A program made the translations under genes and the position numbers. A stretch of DNA of 18,635 nucleotides from JAGTVB01 sp049282355 (GTDB lineage: Bacteria > Pseudomonadota > Gammaproteobacteria > HK1). Below the pieces are notes generated by a model that saw only the letters and a list, made by a program, of their open reading frames with translations, made no database searches and was not told the origin of the DNA. Of the stretch, positions 1-7,174 are shown in pieces (within the stretch, counting starts at the first letter, position 1; each line of letters begins with the position of its first letter). The stretch covers positions 1-18,635 of the forward strand of contig JBAPTW010000210.1 in assembly GCA_049282355.1 (NCBI GenBank), written 5' to 3'.

Positions 1-120
1 CTGCACTGTCGGCCGCAGCACGGTGCGGGCGATGGTTACGGTGCGGTCCTCCTCGGGTTTCCCAACCGCTTCGATCCGGTTCGGATGACCGCTCTTGTTG
101 GGCTTTCGTTTAATGCCCAT
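1..120 (-). CDS. Conserved element-borne hypothetical protein, N-terminal part (runs off window)
   Basis: An open frame of 40 codons starts at the ATG complementary to 118-120 and leaves the window at base 1. It begins MGIKRKPNKSGHPN and continues through a VGKPEEDRTVTIARTVLRPT stretch. From memory this resembles the start of a small protein found on plasmids and integrative elements of beta- and gammaproteobacteria, where it follows a CxxC protein like the one just upstream here. The start lies only 4 nt after the stop of that upstream gene, so the two were probably co-transcribed. I know of no experimentally established function. No damage is visible in the part shown, unlike its two upstream neighbours. 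The family match is recall, not a search. Confidence 0.6.
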   Translation of the reverse strand, partial: MGIKRKPNKSGHPNRIEAVGKPEEDRTVTIARTVLRPTVQ

Positions 121-124
121 GGGA

Positions 125-719
125 CTAATCTCTCTGTTGTTCATTTGCTGGCTGCCAACGAGAACAACGGCGCGGATCGGTGTCCCACAGTCCGCTGATC
201 GCTTCGGGTTGCCCCTTGGCGCAATGCCCGAGGTTCGGATGGTCAATGCGCTCGAAGTGCCGGCAGTCACGACAGCACACGCGATCGGGACGCGGAATCG
301 GCCGACCCGCGAGTCTATTCCAGCACCAAGGGCAAGCCAACACCTCATCAGCGAACCACAGCAAGACCGGTCCGCACTGCTTGCAGGTGGCTCGTTCGGT
401 GTAGTCGTTGGTCCACGATGCCCTGATCCATCTCTCCTCGTTGCACGAGCGAGTGAGCGAAGGCCGCCAGCGTATCGATGCCAATCTCACCGTTGCGCCA
501 GTCCTCGATATCTTCCTGAGCCAGCGCGTCGCGTATCTCCATCGGGGTAATCGGTAACGCCCGGCTGGCAGTCGAAAGCACCTCCAATAACTTAGAATCC
601 TGCTCCGCAGAATTCGCACAATACGCAGAATTACCTGGCGTAGGGGGTTTTTGCGTAATGTGCGTATTTTGCGTGTAGGGATTGGAATTCGCGATTCCCA
701 GCACTTCGCGCCAGCTCAT
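125..719 (-). pseudogene. Frameshifted CxxC-type element protein (zinc-ribbon-like C-terminus)
   Basis: The first frame starts at the ATG complementary to 717-719 (MSWREVLGIANSN) and reads through SKLLEVLSTASRALPITPMEI to RGEMDQGIV. Good coding sequence then continues in another frame from about 410: TNDYTERATCKQCGPVLLWF, then CPWCWNRLAGRPIPRP, CCRDCRHFER and HLGHCAKGQPEAISGLWDTD, stopping at 125. Joined, this gives about 195 residues with paired cysteines (CKQC, CPWC, CRDC) that look metal-binding. I recognise the layout as a protein common in ICE and plasmid modules behind a DUF3987-type protein; its role is unknown. Its start overlaps the upstream stop as ATGA, showing an original operon. 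The frame change needs one indel near 410. Decay is the likeliest reading because the upstream gene is also broken, but a sequencing error in this single spot is possible. Confidence 0.65.
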
Positions 720-1313
720 CGCCACCGCTCGCGAATATCCTGTCGCACCCGTACAGTCGGTGAAGCGGGACGACCCCGGCCATCTTTTGGCAATTCAATG
801 ATTTCTATGTAGCCGCGCTCCTCCAACACTTCGAGTGCGTGGCGGAGATGCTGGACGCGCTCGAAGCTCCCTCTCAGCGCATTGAAGGCTTCGCGCAGGT
901 GAAGCGAGGCAGCCTGCTGCGCTCAATCCAGCTCCAAGTGTGCCTGGCAGCGGCGATGGTTGGATCGGCTCCCATCATATCTAGAGCTGCTAGACTATGG
1001 CGTGTTATCACAGCCATAATCTCCAATGCGTCGTTCATCGTTGCAGCAGTGATGACGGCCTCCCACGGCCTGCCGTGAGCGCGATCAATGGGGTCAGTTT
1101 CGATCGATATCTGCTCACTCCAATTCGCATCCGGAACGTGTCAAGCAAGTAGACAGATTTGATCGTCTACGAGGCATTTAATAGTCCGGTATATCGAAAA
1201 GATGCCTGAGTACACATCGTCCCGCACGACAAAGTCGAAGCTAAATAAAGAATCATCGAGCGATGCCGCCGACAAAATCGCATCGGTCCAGCCGGGAATC
1301 TTTAAAAAGCTGT
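716..1313 (-). pseudogene. DUF3987/YfjI-like element protein, decayed C-terminal remnant
   Basis: Reading down from about 1148, the frame gives HVPDANWSEQISIETDPIDR, then AATMNDALEIMAVITRHSLA, then TWSWIERSRLPRFT. One lost base near 898 shifts to REAFNALRGSFERVQHLRHA and LEVLEERGYIEII. A second lost base in a G run near 771 shifts to RPASPTVRVRQDIRERWR, with a stop at 716-718. The pattern of a helical bundle, then WIER...RFT.REA, then LEERGYI matches, from memory, the C-terminus of DUF3987/YfjI-type primase-helicase-like proteins of plasmids and integrative elements. The same frame is open further upstream from 1313 to an in-frame TGA at 1141-1143. Whether that upstream part (containing FSFDFVVRDDVYSG) belongs to the same gene is uncertain. 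A repeat copy cuts the frame off at about 1304. Two frameshifts plus a stop make it non-functional. Confidence 0.55.
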
Positions 1314-1451
1314 TTTAAAAATGTTGCGAGCGCCACCAGAGCAAGGCGCACGGTGGCGAGCCACCGCAGTGTACATGGGAGTACATGAGGATGACGAGCC
1401 AGCGCGTAACGCAGCTCAGGCAAGCGCAGTAGTTTTTAAAACAGCTTCTAA
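1304..1451 (+). repeat. TA-flanked inverted-repeat element (short isoform), copy 1
   Basis: The ends form a perfect 14-bp inverted repeat: AAGCTGTTTTAAAA at 1307-1320 and TTTTAAAACAGCTT at 1434-1447. The right end continues CTAA, matching the 18-bp consensus end TTAGAAGCTGTTTTAAAA seen at copy 2. Inside is a palindrome CGGTGGC-GA-GCCACCG and a second short one, TGTAC-ATGGGA-GTACA, so a transcript through it would fold. It has no credible coding capacity. Size, TIRs and flanking TA dinucleotides fit a MITE of IS630/Tc1-mariner type; that class is inferred. It is about 85-90% identical by eye to copy 2 at 2258-2408 and lies in the same orientation. Confidence 0.85.
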
Positions 1452-1593
1452 GCCATGGGACTATTTTTTAGATAACAGCCAGCGTGCCGAATGTCAGCCT
1501 TGCCGCATTGCAACGCGGTATTGTAGCACTGAATTTTTAGCTATATTTGGATAGTTAGATAGTATCTCCAGCATTGAAATAAAGGTGAGCACA

Positions 1594-2064
1594 ATGAGTT
1601 GGGCGAAAATCTGTCAAGATCCTACACTAAGAGATCTTCCTTATAAGATCCAAACCGATAAATGGGGAAACATCATAATGAGCCCTGCTAGTAATGAGCA
1701 CGGGATTTACCAGGCTCAAATTATCGCGCTCATAAGCAAATTGATGGGGAAAGGCACGATAATCGCTGAGTGTTCTATCCAAACCAGTGAAGGAGTTAAG
1801 GTAGCGGATGCCGCCTGGGCAACAGAGAAATTTATCCAGAAGAATAAAGGCAATAATCCATTTGACGAAGCGCCTGAAATATGTGTAGAAATACTGTCAC
1901 CGTCTAATACCGAAATGGAGATGGAAGAAAAAAAAGAATTATATTTTGCTCGGGGCGCCAAAGAATTCTGGATATGCGATAAAGATGGGAATATAAAGTT
2001 TTACAAAAATACAGGTTTATTAGGACAAAGCAATATTATAAAGACGTTTCCTAATAAGTTATAA
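1594..2064 (+). CDS. Uma2-family (DUF820) putative PD-(D/E)XK endonuclease
   Basis: A 156-residue protein of the Uma2/DUF820 family, restriction-endonuclease-like proteins abundant in cyanobacteria and scattered elsewhere, of unproven role. Visible family features are the GNIIMSPASNEHG segment (about 25-37), VKVADAAWAT (68-77, Asp72), PEICVEILSPSN (94-105, Glu99) with EEKKELYFARGAKEFWI following, and a closing strand DKDGNIKFY. Asp72, Glu99 and the Lys113/114 region are the likely nuclease residues. I chose ATG 1594 because AAGGTGAG sits at the right distance before it; the GTG at 1585 lies inside that ribosome binding site. It is shorter than many relatives (about 180-200 residues). Its DNA is clearly more AT-rich than neighbouring genes and it sits between two direct repeat copies, suggesting recent transfer. 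AT-rich upstream sequence (1500-1560) could hold the promoter. Confidence 0.88.
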   Translation: MSWAKICQDPTLRDLPYKIQTDKWGNIIMSPASNEHGIYQAQIIALISKLMGKGTIIAECSIQTSEGVKVADAAWATEKFIQKNKGNNPFDEAPEICVEILSPSNTEMEMEEKKELYFARGAKEFWICDKDGNIKFYKNTGLLGQSNIIKTFPNKL

Positions 2065-2257
2065 CGTTGAAGGCAGGTGTCACATTGGTTTACGCCGCAA
2101 AATATCTAATGAGCCGATACACATTTGCTTTAAATCAATGCGTAGCATAACCTGCCGCGCCCGTAGCGGCCTAGCGTGTAAAATTGTCATGAGGTTCAAG
2201 GCCAATCGCTTTTTTCATCTCCTTGTATCGGGGTTAGGGGCGGACCGCGTTTCGTGA

Positions 2258-2408
2258 TTAGAAGCTGTTTTAAAAATGTCGCGAGCGCCGGAGTCGCAAG
2301 GCGCACGGTGGCGAGCCACCGCAGTGTACATGGGAGTACATGAGGATAACGAGCCAGCGCGTAACGCAGCTCGGGCAAGCGCAGTCGTTTCTTTAAAACA
2401 GTTTCCTA
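2258..2408 (+). repeat. TA-flanked inverted-repeat element (short isoform), copy 2
   Basis: The left end is the intact 18-bp TTAGAAGCTGTTTTAAAA at 2258-2275. The right end is slightly worn, TTTAAAACAGTTTCCTA, ending at 2408. The core is nearly the same as copy 1, including the CGGTGGC-GA-GCCACCG palindrome and TGTAC...GTACA. It lies in the same orientation as copy 1, about 800 bp away, with only the Uma2 gene between. It ends about 50 bp from the stop codon of the convergent cytochrome gene. Bases 2065-2257, between Uma2 and this copy, show no gene that I recognise; GCCGC-GCCCGTA-GCGGC at about 2154-2170 is a weak stem without a T run. Confidence 0.85.
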
Positions 2409-2457
2409 GGCCCGTCCCCTGTTTCCCGCTATTTCTTGGCTCCTGATTCTCTGTTTC

Positions 2458-3870
2458 TTAGAGTGTTCTCATGAACGCCACTACGGCTTTCTTTTCTTCC
2501 TTGCTGAGCTTCAGGTTCTGAATCAAGTTAAAGAATTCCACCGTATCCTCCAGGGTCAGTAGCCGCCCATCATGCAGATAAGGAGGTGAATCTTTGATCC
2601 CACGCAGAGTAAAGGTCTTAATCGGACCCTCCGCATGGATGTACTGCTCGTTGATCATCTGCGGCTCATAGAAACGCTCGACCTTGAGGTCGTGCATCTT
2701 GTCGTCAAGGTAAAACGGCGGTGCATGGCACTGCGCACAACGGGCTTTGCCCATGAACAGTTCCTGCCCTTTGATCTCCTGTTCAGTGGCCATAGCCGGC
2801 TCCAGTAAACCGAAAGTATTCAGCTTAGGCGCTGGGGGAAAGTCGAACATATTCTGCATTTGCGCCATCATGGCCACCTGGCTGCTACGATCGGGCAAAT
2901 GCACGCCCTTCTTGGCGGCGATGACATGATCACCATCAAAATAGGCAGTGCGTTGTTCGAACTCAGTAAAGTCCTCAACAGAACGCAGCGACCGCTTGGA
3001 GCCGTGGATCTGCTGGTTGAACATACCGCGCAAGCTAACCGTATCGATGCGAAAGCGTGCCGCCTGGGGACGGTTGTCCGGGTTCAGGTGAAAGGCACCA
3101 TTGGTGTGTCCGTTGGTATGACAATCTAGACAGGAGACGCCGAGGCTCGACTCCTCGGATTTCCTATCCTCGGTCTGGTTGAACTGCTGCTGCGGAAAGG
3201 GAGTCAGCAACAGCCGCAGACCCTCCATCTGCACCGGCGTCACAATCCCTTCCATGATGTCATAGTAGTTCTTGATGGTCAGGACCTTTCCTTGCGATAC
3301 ATCACCCAGATCGGGGCGGGAATTCAAGAAGATCGGGGGTGGAAATTCGGGCAGGAAATGTTCTGGGAGATCAAATTCAACATCAAACCGGTTGAGATCG
3401 CGACCTTCTTGCTCCTTAATGGCATCAATTTGGTCTTGCGGAAAGACTTGCCCCCCGACCTCATGTTTGACATGGGGCAGCGGGAGAAACCCTTTGGGAA
3501 ACAGAGCCTGCTGACGGATCTCTTCAGGGCTCATCTCGATCAGCTTTTCCCAGGTCATGTCATCAGACAGTTTTACCCGCACCCCTTCTTGAACGGCCTT
3601 TGTATCCCCCGACATCTTCATCTCGGAAGAACGGTTGCTCAAGTCGTAGCGCTCTTCCAGCAGCTTCTGTTGCTGCTTTATGACCTTGGGCCTTTGTTTG
3701 ACATCCTCTTTCATGGTGGCCTGGAAGTCCTGCTTAATGACCACCGGCATGTACGTCCCCGTAGCATACTCCTCGGGCATTTGCGCTGAGGCAATACTGA
3801 GCGCGAAAGAGCTACCCAGCAGAGTAGGCGATAATGTTTTCCAACTCGATTTTCTTGGTGTCAGTTGCAT
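2458..3870 (-). CDS. Exported di-haem cytochrome c peroxidase/MauG-like protein with long N-terminal extension
   Basis: A 470-residue protein with two c-haem sites, CLDCH (247-251) and CAQCH (378-382), and the family C-terminus TFTLRGIKDSPPYLHDGRLL (about 419-438) followed by TLEDTVEFF. This order is that of bacterial di-haem cytochrome c peroxidases/MauG-like proteins, which use two haems in the periplasm to reduce peroxide or oxidise a partner. An N-terminal signal peptide (about residues 1-29, ending SFALSIASAQ) supports export. I prefer ATG 3870 over the in-frame GTG at 3882 because the GGGGGG purine run lies about 10 nt before the ATG and right next to the GTG. Most classical peroxidases are 320-360 residues with the first haem near the N-terminus; here about 240 residues, many charged, precede it. 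It could be an oxidase rather than a peroxidase. It appears to be transcribed alone. Confidence 0.85.
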   Translation of the reverse strand: MQLTPRKSSWKTLSPTLLGSSFALSIASAQMPEEYATGTYMPVVIKQDFQATMKEDVKQRPKVIKQQQKLLEERYDLSNRSSEMKMSGDTKAVQEGVRVKLSDDMTWEKLIEMSPEEIRQQALFPKGFLPLPHVKHEVGGQVFPQDQIDAIKEQEGRDLNRFDVEFDLPEHFLPEFPPPIFLNSRPDLGDVSQGKVLTIKNYYDIMEGIVTPVQMEGLRLLLTPFPQQQFNQTEDRKSEESSLGVSCLDCHTNGHTNGAFHLNPDNRPQAARFRIDTVSLRGMFNQQIHGSKRSLRSVEDFTEFEQRTAYFDGDHVIAAKKGVHLPDRSSQVAMMAQMQNMFDFPPAPKLNTFGLLEPAMATEQEIKGQELFMGKARCAQCHAPPFYLDDKMHDLKVERFYEPQMINEQYIHAEGPIKTFTLRGIKDSPPYLHDGRLLTLEDTVEFFNLIQNLKLSKEEKKAVVAFMRTL

Positions 3871-3967
3871 GGGTAAAATCACCCCCCAGATTGCAGTCGA
3901 TCAGACCAAAATATGTAATTTGTATAACAGAGCGTTGTTGGAGTTTCCATTAGGGAAAACCCCACTT

Positions 3968-3980
3968 CCGGTAGTACCGG
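3968..3980. promoter_or_regulatory. Perfect palindrome upstream of the di-haem cytochrome gene
   Basis: CCGGTAGTACCGG has perfect 6-bp arms around one base and lies about 98 bp before the ATG of the cytochrome gene, in the gap between that gene and the Cys-rich gene. It could be a regulator binding site. The AT-rich stretch at 3908-3930 between it and the gene could hold the promoter. No T run follows, so it does not look like a terminator. Function is guesswork. Confidence 0.25.
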
Positions 3981-4092
3981 CAATATAGAGGTAGTGGCTT
4001 GGGCCAGATCTCACAGCCATGCAGGACAAACATGTATGGGGTCGGCGAGATTTTGCGCTCTGTAGCAATGTGAGGATCTAACCCTCCTGCTT

Positions 4093-4485
4093 TTACCGGC
4101 TTACCACAGCTTCTTCTTGACAGCAGGTGACGGGAAGCATTGTCCCGCATGACTTATTAACGAAAGACATCGTGCGTGCATCAAGCACTGTTCCCGAACC
4201 AACAGAAGACGTCCAACCAGCGCAGGGAAAGTGGCTTGCGCCTGGCTGCACCCACGCCTGTAGGTCCTGGGTGAATCTCACTATCTCCGGCGCCCTTATA
4301 ACCTCATCGGCAAGACACATTCTGGCCCTGTTACCGAAGGCGGCTTGGCAAGCGCCGTGTAATCCCACAAGCCCGACATGAGCTGATACTGCGATTGCTG
4401 AAAATCCCACAAACTGAGTCTTTATAGCAGGCGCCGAAAGCGGCAGTACAGTGGCAGCCAGAAGCCACCATTTCGCATTCACCAT
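4093..4485 (-). CDS. Small secreted Cys-rich protein of unknown function
   Basis: A 130-residue protein starting at ATG 4485, chosen because GGAGGA lies 6 nt upstream; the in-frame ATGs further up lack this. Residues 1-20 (MVNAKWWLLAATVLPLSAPA) form a signal peptide. The mature part has six cysteines (46, 57, 88, 113, 121, 122) in the order GLHGACQAAFGNRARMC, then an AWVQPG turn, then CAGWTSS, then FVNKSCGTMLPVTCC. I recall this layout (C...C, CxxWTS, C...PVTCC) from secreted hypothetical proteins of several proteobacteria, probably a disulfide-stabilised domain. No enzymatic motif is visible. It lies between the exported cytochrome and a Tat-signalled transglycosylase on the same strand, but gaps of more than 130 bp on each side argue for separate transcription. 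Confidence 0.7.
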   Translation of the reverse strand: MVNAKWWLLAATVLPLSAPAIKTQFVGFSAIAVSAHVGLVGLHGACQAAFGNRARMCLADEVIRAPEIVRFTQDLQAWVQPGASHFPCAGWTSSVGSGTVLDARTMSFVNKSCGTMLPVTCCQEEAVVSR

Positions 4486-4622
4486 CGCTTCCTCCAGTGT
4501 CTCCATCAATTGTGTTATTCATTGAGCTGATGGATCAATGTAACCTAACTAAAGCATTTACTCCTGCTGAACAGTTCTCACTCCAGGCCTATTTTGCAAT
4601 GTTTCCAGGGAGCACCTCAGCG

Positions 4623-5675
4623 TCACAGTTGACGGCCAATTTCCTGGTAGTTAATGAGCACCTTGCTGATGTAGGTGATGGTTTCGCCAAATTCCGGGAT
4701 TCGGCCGTACGGCGCGTACAGCCCACTGGCACGGGTATTTCCTAAACCAGCGTTGTAGCCGGCGGTCGCTGCCAGGATATTTCCATGGCGCGCCCCGAGC
4801 GCCCGCGCCATGATTTTCGTCATGACAGCAATCGGTGCCCGATAAGTAAAACGCTGGTCGAATCGCAACAGAAAAGCCGCATCCGCGTCATCAAAAATAT
4901 CGCGATCCTGAGAATTTGCCTTGAGATAGCTCCGAAATGCATCTCTTGCCTCGTACCGCTGCTGATCCAACTCCTTGAGATCTCGCATATATTGCAACTG
5001 TTCCGTCACGACAGCGGAATCGGCGCTTCTTTCATCGGCCACGAGCTCGGCAAGGGCATCTTCCAGGCTCAGGAGATGCGCTGGCTTTTTCCGGTAAAAC
5101 TGTCGCCTCTCCTGTCGCAGCTTGTAGTACAGCCGCCCTGTATCCGCCAGCTCCCACAGCTTATAGGGCGGGCGAGCATGCTCATCATGGCTACCCGCAC
5201 ACAACAAACCGTAATCCTCCGCAGTCGGCTGCGTGATTTGGCATATACCCACCGCCAGGGCAGGAGACACAGCAAATTCATAGAAAAAGGACTCCGCCAT
5301 GATCTGGGCCAATAGCCATGCAGGATCGATGGAATAGATCGATTCATACTCGCGCACGCTTCGCAGCACCCAGTAAGTAATGTTCGAGATCCTTTTGTCT
5401 AATTCCACCTCTTCATAGTTTTTCCCCCAAACCGGCAGTATCTTTCCCCGGTAATGATCGGCAATTACCTTGAGAACGGCGTTCTTTAGGCGATATTCGT
5501 AGTTGGGATCCTTCTTCACCATTGACGCGAATGAATAGTCTTTAGGAAGAATGATATTGATTGGTTTGTCGAGACTCGGACAGCTCTCTTGCTGCCCGAG
5601 CGCTGCGGAACTCACCGCTGATAACAGAAATCCAGAACTGCACTGCTGGATAAAGCTTCGACGTGTTGTCTGCAT
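4623..5675 (-). CDS. Lytic transglycosylase, SLT (GH23) domain, with Tat-type signal
   Basis: A 350-residue protein predicted to cleave peptidoglycan glycan strands in the periplasm. Visible GH23 features are the catalytic Glu128 in WLLAQIMAESFF, then SPALAVGICQITQPTAEDYG (137-156), the AYN-like TAGYNAGLGNTRA (303-315), and the final IPEFGETITYISKVLINY (about 325-342). A roughly 140-residue helical, charged insert separates the first and last motifs. The N-terminus TTRRSFIQQ plus a hydrophobic stretch to SSAALG fits a twin-arginine signal, unusual for this family, where Sec or lipoprotein signals are common. ATG 5675 has AAGAAGGG about 8 nt upstream. The closest named relatives are Slt/MltC/MltE-type enzymes, but the large insert prevents choosing one. 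An unrecognised frame upstream overlaps its 5' end. Confidence 0.85.
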   Translation of the reverse strand: MQTTRRSFIQQCSSGFLLSAVSSAALGQQESCPSLDKPINIILPKDYSFASMVKKDPNYEYRLKNAVLKVIADHYRGKILPVWGKNYEEVELDKRISNITYWVLRSVREYESIYSIDPAWLLAQIMAESFFYEFAVSPALAVGICQITQPTAEDYGLLCAGSHDEHARPPYKLWELADTGRLYYKLRQERRQFYRKKPAHLLSLEDALAELVADERSADSAVVTEQLQYMRDLKELDQQRYEARDAFRSYLKANSQDRDIFDDADAAFLLRFDQRFTYRAPIAVMTKIMARALGARHGNILAATAGYNAGLGNTRASGLYAPYGRIPEFGETITYISKVLINYQEIGRQL

Positions 5676-6005
5676 AAGGAATGACCCTTCTTAGCCATTT
5701 ATTCACAGAGTTAAGTTGTGGATGTTGATAGGGGACACCGACTTCATTGTCGTGCGTGAGAATACCGAGGGTGAGTATTCCACCGTCGGTGGACGAAGCT
5801 ACGAAGGGACCGATCTCGAGATTGTTGTGTAGGAAAACACCTTTAGGCGCCAAGGTGTGGACCGCATCCTGCGCTATGCTTTTGAGCTTGCCCGTTTCCG
5901 ACCAAGAAAGCGCTTGACCTGGGCGACAAAATCAAACGGCATATTCGTGTTGATGACCTCTAGCCGCAAGTGTTTGAGAAGCGAACCGTCTCTCTTTTTT
6001 TGCAG
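5676..6005 (-). pseudogene. Unrecognised broken frame between DsrE-like and transglycosylase genes
   Basis: Directly after the stop of the DsrE-like gene, one minus-strand frame gives LQKKRDGSLLKHL and EVINTNMPFDFVAQVKRFLG. Near 5905 it would have to shift to continue as ETGKLKSIAQDAVHTLAPKG, then FLHNNLEIGPFVASSTDGGI and LTHDNEVGVPYQHP. The second frame stays open into the transglycosylase gene until 5542. The residue make-up looks protein-like on both sides of the shift, but I cannot name a family and see no start with a ribosome binding site. It may be the relic of a gene truncated by the transglycosylase, or untranslated leader sequence that happens to be open. Low confidence. Confidence 0.3.
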
Positions 6006-6006
6006 C

Positions 6007-6483
6007 CTAGTAAGTCTTGATCAATGCAAAGCCATTTTGCTCGAGCTTGGCGACCTCTGCTACACCGCTCGGCACGACGTCCTCATCCCAAGCATCATAA
6101 AGATCCTCGAGCTGGATGTTCCGGCCGGTCAACGTATTCTTGCAGATTTGGAATTTCACTCCCTGGGCTTTTAGATTCGAAATACGCTGAGCCATGTCTG
6201 CGTCCTTTTCGGCCTCCATAAGCAGCCCTAAGCCGTCTCCATTCATCACCACACGCAGATCCAGCTTGTTCTGACCTACGGCGTTGACGTGATTTAGGAT
6301 ATTGCCCAGGGTCGACTTGTACTGTTTCATGTTTTGTCCGCCGTCGAAATTCACGTGGTAAACGACTTTTTGCGGCTCGTACGCTGAGTCGCCGGATTTT
6401 TCCTCAGCGACGATCCCTTGGATGGTAAATCCAGCTGTCAAAAGTAACGCTAATAGGCCCAGAGGCAACATCAAACGTTTCAT
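6007..6483 (-). CDS. Periplasmic DsrE/DsrF-like family protein
   Basis: A 158-residue protein starting at ATG 6483, fixed by a textbook GGAGGA 5 nt upstream; the frame is open further up but that part is not protein-like. Residues 1-25 (MKRLMLPLGLLALLLTAGFT and following) are a signal peptide or single anchor. The rest has the DsrE fold layout: KVVYHVNFDGG (about 39-49), KLDLRVVMNGDGLGLL (73-88), RISNLKAQGVKFQICKNTLT (100-119, Cys114), and a C-terminal VPSGVAEVAKLEQNGFALIK. DsrE/DsrF/YchN proteins handle sulfur or persulfide groups through a cysteine in this position. Exported members lacking the rest of the dsr/tus set are common and of unknown role. It is divergently placed from a broken methyltransferase. 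No sulfur-relay partner is adjacent, though an exported rhodanese lies 1.6 kb away. Confidence 0.82.
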   Translation of the reverse strand: MKRLMLPLGLLALLLTAGFTIQGIVAEEKSGDSAYEPQKVVYHVNFDGGQNMKQYKSTLGNILNHVNAVGQNKLDLRVVMNGDGLGLLMEAEKDADMAQRISNLKAQGVKFQICKNTLTGRNIQLEDLYDAWDEDVVPSGVAEVAKLEQNGFALIKTY

Positions 6484-6679
6484 AACTCCTCCTGCGGTGG
6501 TGGTAAGGCCTGGCTCAATTCGACTGGCCACAGTTAATCTTCTTTTGCTTCCCCGCTCCTTTTGAGACAAACTCGACAGGGTTAGGTTTCGAAATCGTGC
6601 CGCTCTACATAGCTTAGCTTGTTCGGTCCCGAGGCGAGTATCCCATCTCGCGACGTTTGGCATTAGTCGCAGTTTTAGT

Positions 6680-7123
6680 ATGGCACAGATCGACTACGAC
6701 AGCGTCGCAAACATCTATGACCTCTATGCGACCGCCGACAACGTCTTCCGGTGTCTTGCGCCCGGGGGCCGCTTCATAGGTACCCTTCATAATCCAAGGA
6801 TTCTCCGCGCCACTGCGGATGGCGTATTGCGGGCGGTGGGGCAGTTCCGCACTCATTATGGCATACTGGTTGGGTCCGGTTTCGAGCAAGGCGGCGATCC
6901 TGTCGTCAGCCGACTTCAGTTCTTTGAGCTTTTCGGCAATGACATAACGTTGATCTGGAAACGAGTACTGCCCATGAAATTTACGCGTATCGAGAAAGAG
7001 TAGTTTGAAAGCATGGCGAAGACCGTCGGCTTTCAAATCATAGAGCTTTATGGAGGCTACGAACGCGCCCCATACGAGCCTAATCAAAGCCCAGCAATAA
7101 TTTGGCTACTAGAAAAAAATTGA
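6680..7123 (+). pseudogene. Class I SAM-dependent methyltransferase, internally deleted and with an in-frame stop
   Basis: The N-terminus MAQIDYDSVANIYDLYATAD and the stretch LAPGGRFIGTLHNP...GFEQGGDPVVSRLQFFE are typical of small class I methyltransferases. The roughly 100 residues normally between them, which carry the SAM-binding GxGxG motif and the acidic loop, are missing; the two parts join in frame near 6740. At 7001-7003 a TAG interrupts the reading after MKFTRIEKE, yet the same frame continues with family-like FESMAKTVGFQIIELYGGYE and stops at TGA 7121-7123. With no SAM site and a premature stop, the product cannot work as a methyltransferase. Start ATG 6680 has no clear ribosome binding site. 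Overlapping minus-strand reading 6614-7087 is a shadow. Confidence 0.75.
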
Positions 7124-7174
7124 CGCCTAAACAGCACTAAGTAAAGCGGCTTTTGAGGCAGCAAGCACCTAACC

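Noticed and set aside
1321..1554. A 77-codon frame starting inside repeat copy 1
   Set aside because: It translates the repeat and the adjacent AT-rich leader; an equivalent frame is broken in the other repeat copies.
3292..3789. A 165-codon plus-strand frame inside the cytochrome gene
   Set aside because: Antisense shadow; the minus strand carries both haem motifs and the family C-terminus.
4785..5315. A 176-codon plus-strand frame inside the transglycosylase gene
   Set aside because: Antisense shadow of a gene with clear catalytic motifs.
6614..7087. A 157-codon minus-strand open frame opposite the broken methyltransferase
   Set aside because: The plus strand shows clear methyltransferase sequence; the minus frame has no family match and no ribosome binding site.
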